DNA from: Onchidella celtica
Taxonomy: Eukaryota; Mollusca; Gastropoda; Systellommatophora; Onchidiidae
Length of the DNA: 64,000 nucleotides
Direction: 5' to 3'
Assembly (NCBI GenBank): GCA_963931925.1
Contig: OZ007571.1
Span: forward strand, 10,546,444-10,610,443
Shown here: positions 38,901 through 51,200 of the stretch, one piece after another
Numbering within the stretch: the stretch's first letter is position 1
How the letters are laid out: each line of letters begins with the position of its first letter
Made by a program: the position numbers and the translations under genes
Notes under the pieces: generated by a model
The model's database searches: none
Seen by the model: only the letters and a program-made list of their open reading frames with translations
What the model was told of the DNA's origin: nothing

Positions 38901-41900
38901 TACTGCTATCCATTTCCAACATATTTATAATAATATGAAAGGGTTCGATGAGATAGCCGATGGAGGGGTGGGGTGAGGTGTCGAAGATGGAGAAAGGAAG
39001 AAGGAATAACGCCCCCCCCCCCCCACCCCTTCTCAATGAAAACAATATTTGTGTTCAAGAAGCAGCTGTCCGGCTACATTGGACTGTATCTGACCGACAG
39101 TTTCTTTGTCCCTTGCTCTCGTCCTGCTCGTGGCCGCCAACTCTACTCTAGCATCAGCCACCCACAGAGAGACCGGACCAAAGTGTCACCAGTTTTTCCG
39201 GTGCTCATTAAAATTGTAGACCCCATCATCCATGCCCTTTCCCTCCCACCGACCTGATGACCTTTCCCCCAAAACTGGCCACGGTGAAAATGGTTTCATG
39301 TCAGCCAAAATACGCCATGGCCTAGATCCCTTGCGAACTAGATGGTATATGATGTAGCGGATGCAATGTTAAGCGATCTAAACCCAACTGACAGTTAAGC
39401 TCAGGGTCTTACCAACAGAGAGCAACAAGTACAGATATAAGCCCACATAATGGTGTCTGACAAAAGGTTGGAAATGAATATAATTCAGACCTGGTCGCCT
39501 GGCTCTGAGAAAGAGCACGCTGGTAGGAATATAGCATAAAATTTTGAGTAAAACACAAGTTCCTCTTTATGGTAATAATATAACCCATATGATATATAGA
39601 AATTTCATGGAAAATATAAAATCGGCAACCGATAAACGTCAAATTCGAGTTCATTGTTTAAAACTAGTTCCCTGATAATACAGTGTAATACTATAGTGCG
39701 CATTTTAAAAAAAAAAATTCACAGACTCTTAGAAAATTGTTTCAACGGCTCCAATCAATGACGGACATGATATACCTGATGCTCCATATATCAGAAAATC
39801 AAGCGTATCCTCAGTGCTCTTCCTAAGGCTACGTATTGTTTCACATCTGATCTTCCATCCCACCATGTATGAACAGTAATACTATCACTCAAGTAAAATA
39901 CGACAAGTCATTTGGTCTATTTAAGCCACTGCTAAGCTTGTCTATGCAACAGCTGATGTTTAGGCAGTTGTTACTATTCTTTTTCGTTGTCTGGCCGTTG
40001 CTCTACATGTCGCAGGCGATGATAAACAAGTGCCCAATCTGTTTTGAGACAAAATTTAATTCCCGGGTGAAACAAACGTGGGCAGGACGGGTGAGATTCT
40101 TTGCTAATTTCAAGAACGTCCCAATTTCAGAGAGGTCCAACCTGGGGTCAACTGATTCCATGACAGGAATAACACTGTTCAATAAAAACAGCTGTCTGAC
40201 ATTCGTTCAGTCGGAAAGGCAGCTAATACAGTAGTAATAATGTTTGTGCTGATGCCAGCGAAGGGAACCTGGGAAGGCGCATTATGAAAGATGGTGCAGG
40301 GAAGAGTGGTAAAGAGTGTAGAAGGCCCCAGCTCACAGTGCTGGGCAGGTGGAATGATAATATACAAAGGTCACTATGGTTTGAACTGTAACAGTGGCTG
40401 TAAATTTACGGGGAAAATGACATAATGTACGTTTGCTTTTCCCTATTTCTTTGGCTTAGACGAGGGGAAAGACAGACAGGATTGTGTGTGTGTGTGTGGG
40501 GGGGGGGGATACACTTACCCCCCCCCTTTTTTTTTACATCCATTGAAATTCTGCTCGGCATAAAATATTTGTTTATTACATTCAGGAAAACGTAACCGAC
40601 ATCCCAAGGGTAGGAGGGGGTTTTGCAAAATACAAAAATGAGTCACAGTTCCAACAAATGAGAGAATCTATCTGAAGGCTGGGCCGAGACATGACAAGTT
40701 TAGCTGTGTCAAACTGCAAATTGTAGCACCCCGAAGTTAACAGATGCGCCATCTTCTCCTGGCCCAATGATAAGTCGCTGGTTCCCTCTCCCTGACTCCT
40801 AGCTTTGACCATGCCGGACTCTGACCGCTACCATCTCTTCCATCATTCCCCAGGATGCTTTCTATTCTAACTCACACCATATCTTTCTTGCCTCATAAAC
40901 CACACTCCATCGCTGCATCCCTGCCCCCTCCCCACCCCACCCCACCACATATTACTCTTCCCCTCTCCCGGATCCCACATCCCTTCCTCCCCCGGGGCAA
41001 AGCCGGTTGCCAAAAGCCGGCGCCACGGAAAGCGAGAGAGAAGAAATATGGCGATTATCATATGCATGAGGCACCAATCGATCGCTATTGCGGTGAGTCA
41101 TAGCTTTAAACACAAGCCTTGCTCACACATCGACATCCTACACACACTCACCAGGTCCACAGATTCGATCGTTGCCCGGATAAAATTGACTGGAATTTCA
41201 ATGTCGGCCCATGCTCCTGCCTCTCTTCCTTCCTGCTTCTCTCTCTCTCTCTCTCTCTTAATTTTTTTTTTCTTTCACATAACCCTCTAGGCTGCGCTAT
41301 TTTTCCTCCAAGTTCTCTCATTCCTGGCTGAATCTTCAACGCGTGTTGCTAGTTTAGGAAGCAGACAAGACTCTTCTTCGCCCCTTTTGTCGACGCTTCA
41401 CTTCTCTTTTTTAATTCATCATTTTGTATGCTTACACTCTGCGGGACTGCATGCTTCCCTGTCTCCAGCATATTCCTCTCCTTAAATTACATCTTTTACT
41501 CTGTTCCAAGACAGTCTGGCTCCACAGTACTTTGGTGCCATCAGGTAATGGGTGAAGGCCGCACGAGGTGACAGCAACTAAAAGAACCAAGTCCTATTCA
41601 GCTCACGTTCGAATCTAACACAGCACCGCCGCTGACTTCCAGGGGCATGTTGACCCGTGTGACAGCCTCTCAGCCTGTCTTCCAACGACCTCAATTCTGA
41701 GCTGTGACCAGTCAAGAATTCACAACTGCCTGTTAATTCCCGTTTTCCCGTAAACTTTGGGGGCTTTTAACCTCAGTTAGGTAGCGCGTGCAGACGATTT
41801 AAGATAGGGGGGCAGAGGGGTCGAGATGGCAATATTAGAGGGTTCGATGAGTCAGCAACGTATGGCATTGTACCTGATTTTGGTAGTTGGTATTGTAATT

Positions 41901-44900
41901 CTGGTTGTATATTTGTTTATACGTAAGAATGAAAACAAGTCCACATTTTTTTTCTAGTTCTCTCCGTGGTTGTCGTTCAAAGTATCAAAATCATTCTCTA
42001 CCTTAATTTTAAGAGGATGTTTATCTTAAATTCCTTGACTGTTCCTGACCTGAACACTCTAACAAGGCAAGTATTTGTACAGAGTACGTGAAGACCACGC
42101 AGTCTGATACGTCAGAACAATATGACCGTTTCTTCCCAGCTTCTAATCCGTTGGTTTCTATTTCAAAGATTCCGAAATGAAAACTCCTGACACTGTTTGC
42201 TTCCAACCCCGCCTCCCAATATGTATCCTTCATCAAATGTCAAAAGCCACTGTATAGTTGCCTCAAAGAAATTAGTCTGGAGATCTGACGCTAGACAGCT
42301 TTCAACAGCACATACTCTGCTGCATTATCGTTATAACCAGCGGATAATAGAAAACTGCCTCTCCCATAGTCATCATATCATGGCACTGGACAGTGGTCAG
42401 AACTGCTCACTCACCCTCCTATTCCGAAAACCAGATAATAATGAAGTACAACATGCTTAATCAATATGTGGCTGCATGCGAGGTTGATTATCAGATTCTA
42501 TAGACATAAAATTATGCCGACGACATTTCAGAATTTCTAACCTAGTATATGGTCAACAGCGACACAGAATGTTTTTCTTTGACACGGTCAGAAAGTTTCA
42601 TCTTAATTCATTTTTTATTCGTTTGGGCTAGGAGCTGGAACACCAAGGTCTACAACAGCCCTGTGTATCGGCTCCACGCAATGTGCTATCGATCTACCAG
42701 CTGAGCTGAGAGGGTGGGACATAAACTCATGAGGTGGAAGAAATAGGGACGATGGGAGAGGGGCGCGTCCAGTTTTTTTTTTTGGGGGGGGGGGGGGGTG
42801 TTAAGTTAGAAAATCTTCCGAAATATTTTGCTTCAGGGTCCTTCAGACTTCTTCCGAAAGAAGGGTAAGTGACGTAAGAACATGGAAAGCGGGCAAGAAA
42901 CTGAGGTTGTGGCAGAGCTAGGCTTGTAGGTCCTGTAAGTTGTCTTATCCATAAACCTCTACAGAGAAAAGATGGGCGGAAGGTGGAAATAACGCACACT
43001 GAGACGGGGGGAAGTGGAAGGCAGACCGAGAGAGAGAGAGAGAGTCCTCAGACATTAAAAAAAAAACACACAAAAAAGTGTTCAGACTATGAATTTCGTA
43101 AGAGACACCTCGCCACAATAATAGTCATTTAGTGTCGGGACAAGGATAAGGCGACAAACAAGATGTAAGGGAAGGGGGAGACAGATGGAGACCCCACCAT
43201 CACCGCCCGCCGACACTCTACACAGACATACACAGGACTAGAGTCTGTGGGCCCACGATTCTCCTTCTATTTCTGTTGCTAGGTCTTTAGCGAGGGAGAG
43301 ACGCAGGCGAGACAGTGCCAAGAAGGGGAGGGGAAAGAAGGAGAAGAAGAACGGAGACCCGAGAAGATAGAAACGGATTCAGATTGTGCAATGTTTCCCA
43401 GCCATTGGCATAATGGTGAGACAACTCAGGCTACCATCCACACCCTGAAAATAGTAAAGTACTGAAATCTATTGCAATACAAGTTATAACCATTTTTTTG
43501 GGTCTCTTTTCTTTTTTAGGGCGGATTATAATGTCTCAGCAAGTACAGTAATATATCTTTCTGAATGAGAAACTTATCAATCTCTGAAATGGCAAAGCCA
43601 CTGCCCCGTATTAATCTACTCTCGCAATCATTGCAAAATCACTGTCTCTTAATTTTGCGGGACAAATCATCAGATAAGTATAAAGTGGACACAATTCACG
43701 CCCAGTTGCTATTTTCAGTTTCGAGATCTCCTTGCCAGTCAAACTATGTTTAAAATTATTTGATTTATTTCCCTTTACACTTGCACAAGATGAAACGCGA
43801 CTCAAAACGAGACACAACAATCAGTGATGACGTCTTACGCAGTTTTCAACCATTTCACCCTCGTAGCGTTCGTAGATTTCGACAACTTTACACCTGCCCT
43901 TTGCAAATATACAGGGTGTTTCCAGAAAAAGGAAAATGGTTACACACTTTGAATTCGTCCCAGATTTATAATTCAAATTAAAAAGGAAAGATGTGTCATT
44001 GCTTGAAGTGCCGCAGGTGTCCAAACCAATGGCCTTTCTGGGCCAGACACTGATGACAAAGCAATTCAACGGAGCTGTAAACAACATTAAGCCATTCATT
44101 GGTGTGTACATTGTTTTTCTTAGACATCTTGTAGTTCAGTGATTCTTTCTTCACAATTACCCTTTCCTCCCTTCCGTCCTGTGTTTAGATCTCATGTATT
44201 TTGTCTCCTATTAGCAATTTCTGCACCTCACTAAACTCCTCATTTAGCGTTATCCAAACGTCTACAGCATAATATCGCAGGATAAATTTACAGTAAACAA
44301 GACGCGTCATTCTGGTCTCATTGTCATTCCCCGGTCAGAAATTTTTTTGTTTTTTTTTCACAGATTATTTTTGTGTAATTTTGTTCATCATATCTTCAAA
44401 CATTTTTCAGTATTATTTTCAATCAAACAGAACATTAGCATGACTAAGACGATATTACTTCCTTCCCCGTCTGCTCATCATTTACCCTTTTCTCATCCGT
44501 TACCAACATCATAATAATGGCAGTTTCAAGATTTGTTTTACTCTTTCTCTTCATCATTTCCTGATATGTCAATAACCTCCCATACTCTCGTTATTGGCTT
44601 CTCTCTCTGTATCCGTCTCTCTATCCCTCCAGGACCATTTTTATCCATTTGACTCATCGTTTCTTCCATCTCTTCTTTCATTTTTCTACAAAACAAGTCT
44701 CTTCATTCTCATTTCATCGTCGTAGTCGCGGGCTTCCTCCCCCACCTCCCTCTCCAGCCGATCCCTCACTCTCCTATGATATGGTCAGCATGGGACAGAG
44801 GCTCTCTTCTGTGCTTTTCTCTTCTCCAACTTTTTTTTCTCTCCACCTATCGTTTGCCTTCCCCCCTTCTCTCTTGTTCTATCTCTGCCGCCCCCCCCCC

Positions 44901-45140
44901 CCGGGGAACTTTTGCCAGACTGCTCAACATCTTTAATCAAAGGTTGACACAGAATGAGCAAATGTGCGTGTACTCAGCCTGGCTGATAAATGGCGCTGTT
45001 CACAAACACAAAGAGAGGCCGGCTGGAGAGGCTACCCAATCAACTGTTCGATACATCGGCCGTTTGTTTGCACTGGACACAACAAGCAAATGGGGCAGCG
45101 CGGAACATACGGAGGGAAGGGGGAAGGAAAGCTTTTGAAT

Positions 45141-45206
<66 letters not shown>

Positions 45207-48200
45207 AAGAGAGACAGACAGGCGGACGGACAGGCAGGCAGACAGACACAAGGAGAAAGAGATACATAGAGAATATTTTAAAAAGAGAAAGAGAGGGAGA
45301 GAGATCCTGAGAATAACCTGACATAAAGTCAACTCGCACTGTCCTGACAACCGCTGGGAATTCAACATCTTGTTCAAGCCGATGTGATATCATTTCGCTA
45401 AAAATACTCACGCCTCTCCTCGCAAATACATTTATCATTTAAAAGGACATGTCTTCCTTACCCCCCTTCGGACTTACTTCTCTGCACCCTCTCTGTGAGT
45501 TTGACTTCGTGTGGTATTCACCAACGATATTCTCCAAAAAGCATAATATGCGCTTGATACTAACTCAAAGTCAAAGCCCTTTCAATCCCTCCTGCCTTTC
45601 CCAAAACATGGAAATGGCGCACCATTCATGATCCAGGCGTATGGCGTCCACGTTATTCTTCTCGGCTACCAAATCAAGTAATGTTTGTAAATGAGGAATA
45701 TTTCCTGTACATGTTTTCTTCCTGTGCTTCCGCTGGGATGTTCTGCTTGATGCTTTACACTGTGCAAGTTGGTCCAGAGGCAGGGTGCTCGCCTCTCATG
45801 TCGAAGTTACCGGGTTCGATTCCCGGTCGGTGCAGGCGTGTTGGAAATTTGGCGTACTTTCCTGTCCCTGATGGTAGGTAGGATCGAGAACCTAGACTTC
45901 TGGGATAAGGATGAAAAACTCGGATACTCCGAGTGCACGTTGCGAATATTAAAGATATTTTGACAGCTGAAAGTCGAGAAGGGCAGGCCTAGCAAGGCCG
46001 GCCACCCGGGCAAAATAAAAAAAAAACAACTAATCCCTACCGCCCTTCAAAAAGTATACAAAATACAAATACAATAAAAACAACAACAAAGAACAAGAAA
46101 AATAAATAAAAACACAAGAAAAAGAGAGTTGCAAATGTCAAGGGCGGACGTGATCCTCAACACAAACAAGTTTTGTCTTTTGCCTGGCTTTGACAGTGCA
46201 ACAGCATGATTGGGGGGGTGGGTAACATTTGAGGACCTGGTCCAATAATGACAAAACTGCCACGATAACCCTGCAGTAAAGACATGTTGTTCAAACCGAT
46301 CAAATTAATCAGAAGAAAAAAATCGAGGGCTGCGTAATAAACTATCAGGCTTGGACTTTTCAAGAACTGAGAAATTCCACATACTTCTAGCCCTTGACGG
46401 CTCGCGGGCGGTGGTAGAAGTTTAGGGTTAACTCTGAAAAGCAAGGGTTACAGAACGCTTTTTTTTTTTTTTTTTGCATCACAGTCATTCAGTTTTTGTT
46501 GTTGTTTTTTGCTTCCTCTGAAAAATTTGGAAAATTCTGAGTTAAGATGGTATACCATGCAATATAAAAGGCAAAAGAAACTGCACACAAAAAAATGAAA
46601 GGGGAATATTACTGCTGGGCTCCCTTAAATTACTTCCATTGAAGACAATTCTAAAAGGCCTAAGGGAATCGGTTTACGCTTCCCCGTGAAATCTTTTGCA
46701 ATTACCCTTTCAGATGGGTATGGTCTGTTAGCACAAAAGAATAATATGAGAAATGTTTTAAAGACATAAACTTCACCCAGGTGCCGGAGAAATTTCGCAA
46801 GTCAGCCTGTTCTTCAATTAAAGTTTATTCGAGAGGGAAGCCAAATCTGATCGATTGGATCGATGGCTCCAGATTTTCATTTAAAACTCGACTCATTATC
46901 TTTCCAGCAGTATGTGTGTGTAGGTCTTGTGTGGTAATTGGGAAAAGAAAGCAGAGAAAACATGAAAGTATGGAAGGACATGACAACCCTAAGGGGGAAA
47001 GAAAGAAACAAAGAAACAAAGAAACAAAGAAAGAAACAAACAAACAAAGAAAGAAAGACAGCCCTGTTCGACTGGTGTCTCACAATTATGAAAGTACACA
47101 CTAACGTGGACACAATACAGCAGAGCTCACGACTCTGACCACGTCAGTCAGATAACAGTGACATTTGATGAACATGATAATTATAATGGAACTGCATAAG
47201 ACAAATGACGGAGCACTCGGACTCGGACCGACACACATAACCAGATCCATGTAACAAAGTCCCTACCAACTTTTACATAGCCTTTTAATTCTCCTGCACT
47301 CCCCCCGCGCTTTCCCCCTCTTCCTCAAAATGAAGGACCTCTTGTGAGACCAGTTTCAATGTGTGTTTCTGAGATCGTTGGCGCAGTATTTCGAAACATA
47401 ATCTAAGGAGAAAGGACATGACTGCATTTCTTGACCTTTATAAAGAGGATGGTACGGGGGAGTTCCTATCTTGGGCTGTTATTGTGGAAATGGACAAGGA
47501 TTTGTTTCTGTATTCGCCTCCGGAACTGACAGCGTTATGGCGCTGGTGTGGTTTTTGCTGTTGTCTTATTCTTTTTCGAAGGCATTAGTGGTTGTGTAGA
47601 CGGTGGTATTGTTGGTGATGCTCTAGTGGCCATGGAAATGGAAATGACAGACATTTTTCATCGTCTAATGGAAAATACATACTAAGTCTAGTCATAGTAA
47701 TATTTTCCCTGTTGCAATTTGCGTATAACTTTGTCCTGCTTTAAAATGTATCAATACCCCATGGCATCTGAAATAAAACGTTCCTGCATATATATAATAT
47801 TGTATTCTCCAAAGACTGTAGATCTGTGCCACCTGCGGACCAGAACATGCATCGCACATGAAACATGCGTGTTTGCATCACTTACGAAATGACATTAAAC
47901 AATATATTGGAGAAAAAAGATCTTACTCTCTTCGCCTCGAACTTTGGGGTAAATCTTCAGGCTAGCGTCCGCCCTGGCTTCACCCAGTCCATTGTTGGCC
48001 ACACACGTGAAAGTGGCGTTGTCCTTGGCGGGGTTAGCTTCTTTAATCCTCAATGCTGAAATATGCGGCGCTTCTGAGATTTCAATCTGGTTACGACTAC
48101 GTCGGTCGTTGATCTTTTTGCCCGACTTTTCCCAGTGAAACGATGGCGCTGGGTTACCTGACGCTCGACAAAAGAAGCCGACAACTCCACCTTCGGGGAC

Positions 48201-51200
48201 TTTATGGTCTTTTGGTGCTAAGGTGATCTTTGGCGGACCTGTGGACAGAGATGGACATTTTAAAAGTTACTTGGTGAACATTGATACTGACGCTCCATGG
48301 AACCATGCATTCATTTTTAAGTTTTAGCAATTTATTAGCTCTATGCCATGGAAAGCAATTTTCCGGCACACCTAATGTTGAGACCTACATAAGATTATGC
48401 TGTTTCTGGTCTAATTATAGGCTAGCAAGTAAGTGGGTTAAGTTAGTCTGTATGCACGCACTCGCATGGTATACTTAAGTTCAAATATATGAGATGAAAC
48501 ACGAACTAAACCTGAATAAAATACTGTATACGAATAAAGCATGAGCTTGCACATGTCAGCACAAGGCCGTCACAGCTACATCTTTCTTCACCTCTAATCT
48601 GAGCTTGCATATGCCAAGTGCATCTTGCTTCAGCGAAACTTTCGGAAAAATTGAAGTGTTTTTTTGTGTTTTTTTTTAAACTGACGATCATTAACTCATA
48701 CATGATAGAAACTTGGGCTCTTTGAACGTCAGTGGGATGACTATAATATCTGGCAAAATAATGAAACATCATGTTTGTCTTTGACGTCTGATGATATGAG
48801 CGCTGGCACATTCTGCACTGATATACTTGTTGTGACGACATTATCTTGAGAACACTATTCATGGCGGGCATGGATTTATATGGTAAGCATACACATTCCA
48901 AACCGTGAAAAAAACTTGCTAAAATATCCAAGACTTTAAATCTTTGGAAGATTTTACCACACTAACAACATCTGAAAAAAATGTGTGCCCAGAGTAATGG
49001 TACGACTTATTCGAGCCTCTGTAAGTCCGGCAAGTAAAATTTAACCGTCAAAGAAAAATAACGCCGTGGGCCAATTCCGTCCAAACAGAAAAACTGAAGA
49101 CCAACGTCTCGTGGATTACCGCTTATACTTACTCTGGATCACAGGTAATCGAAAGTCGAAGGTATCGTTAACAAGTAATGGTTCGTCGTGGTTCAAGCCT
49201 GAATATTAAAGAGGTTTTTGTTAATTGCTGACAGCGGGCCTGAAGTTTAATGCAGTCAACACCAAAACAACGAGTGGTGAAAAAAAAAATTCAGGCAGTG
49301 AGAGAAGCGGATATTTGCCAAAACTCTCAATTTCTGAATAATTTAACTTTGAAAATGCAAACCACAATTATCGAAGAAATTCACATGTAATATTTTTTGG
49401 GAGGGACCATGGATGCTGCATAAACTGAATTAGCTTGCATATTTTTCAAAAAATTCTGCCACACTTTACTATAATCATTCTAATTGCAGATTAATGCAGT
49501 GATGACACAAACTGTGAGAATCTGATCGGCCAAGACCTCCTTTCGTCCCCTTTCTCCCACCACACTGAATTTTCTTTCATCCCTGTCAATCAAATAATGG
49601 ACTCTGGCAAATTCAAAAACACAGATTAGTGATACCAACTTGCCAACAGTGGAAAAAAGTCAAAGGTTATCGATTGAAATGTGGATCAGCCAGAGGAACA
49701 GAGCGAGCTGGCCCTAATTAGTGCGTAAAAACCGTTCTTCGGATCTTTGGTGGTTTGCGCCCCCCCCCCCCCCAATTCCGTATATTATTTTGAAATTTGA
49801 TATTGCTTTCCTTCGCCCTCATCCTTCACAGTAACTATTCTTAATTCTGGTATAACTGAAGATTTAGGACAACTGGTCATTTTGGCACAATCAGTCGTTT
49901 AGAATTAGACTGGACTGATATAGCAAAAACGATTTTTTTCTTCTTACTGTCCCCAGAAACTCTTAATGCCAGTTTACTGAGAATTATCTGCCAGGTCTGC
50001 AAGACTCGATCACGACAACCAAGATCCGCGCCTGGAGTACAGACGAGGGGATGGCTCAGTTTACCGTGACCCGCTCGTGGTCATTTTTAGCCTTTGTTTG
50101 CCCTTCTATTTTTGGATAATGGGATCAAGAAAACCTTGATTGCCAGAGAACGACTTTGGAGGACGGGTCACCGGTTCGAAAGGCAGTGACAAAATTGCAG
50201 AGAAAACCAATGTGCACAAGTTCGTTGATTCAAAAACAAAAGGCTGTTTTGCTTACCTTCAAAAAGATTGTATTAAAATCGGCTTAAAAAACGAAGTTTG
50301 GCCTCAATTAAAAAACGTTTTAACGTTTTTCCAACAAAGTGTATGGATGAAGGTGGCCATGATCCTAGTGATCTGAGGCTCCTGTTGTAAATATTTCGGT
50401 GGCCACTGGAAAAAAAAAGAATAACATACGTTTTGGGCTGATCTAGAAACATTGTTTTCAATATTGATCTGTAGTTGAATATTAACATTATCATAATTGT
50501 TGTCGCTGAGGCTGTCCGGAGAGGCACCAGCTGTGGCCGGTAAATGGTAGAAAACATTCGTCCACCTAACCACGAGCTTTGTGTTGGCAAGCTAGCTCTG
50601 CACACAAAACCTGTATGTGTTTGACACGTGGCATATTGTACGTTTTGTACCATATAAACCAATGAGGGGTATCATTTTATATATTCAAGAGGAAGACATG
50701 TGACAGCCATTGCCTTGACTGCTGTAGTCGTCGTCATGAAATTTTCAGGTTGGGGGTGGGGGGAGGGGGGGTGTCTGTTCTTGGGGGGGTGGGGGGGGGG
50801 GGGGAGGGGCGGTGTCTGTTCTTGGGGGGGGGGGGTAAGAATTGGAAATTGTAGAATATAAAAGAGAATTCTATGCACGCGACAAAGACATGGGGTTTGT
50901 GCACATGTGGCATGCAGAGGCTGGCGGACAACAATAAATTCGATCATTTGCTCGCGTAATCAGATTGCAGGAATAACAAAAGATGCAGTGTTATGCAAGG
51001 AAGCCAACGGGCCAATGAAGGTGTATTACTTCTTTGTCGCTCGAAAACCCGTTCGGGTTAGAAAAGAACATCTTGGTTTCGCAGCTGTTGTTCGGAATTC
51101 AAAATAATGAAGTAAAAGTAGTGGAAATGACTAAATGAACTGTACAAATCCAGAGAACCGCGGTGAGGCTTTTTTTTTCCCAAAGATTTCCAACTACAGG

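Larger units (their letters stand above)
27743..47926 (-). other. Lar intron Ig1-Ig2, about 20.2 kb
   Basis: This long phase-1 intron is defined by the donor at 47,926 and the acceptor at 27,743. It holds two foldback elements, a tRNA-derived SINE, a candidate transposon tail, a duplicated repeat pair (29.9 and 31.5 kb), one dispersed-repeat copy (35.9 kb) and many G/C homopolymer tracts. No additional exon was recognised; the predicted protein linker across this junction is already continuous with the family pattern. Confidence 0.7.

Noticed and set aside
41530-41720. ACGTTCGAATCTA as a Pol III box B of another SINE
   Set aside because: No acceptable box A at a plausible distance and no tail.
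48506-48931. 141-codon minus frame with Y-Q-C-R-M-C and later His residues, zinc-finger-like at first sight
   Set aside because: Spacing between the Cys pair and the His residues does not fit a C2H2 finger, and no splice or family evidence supports it.
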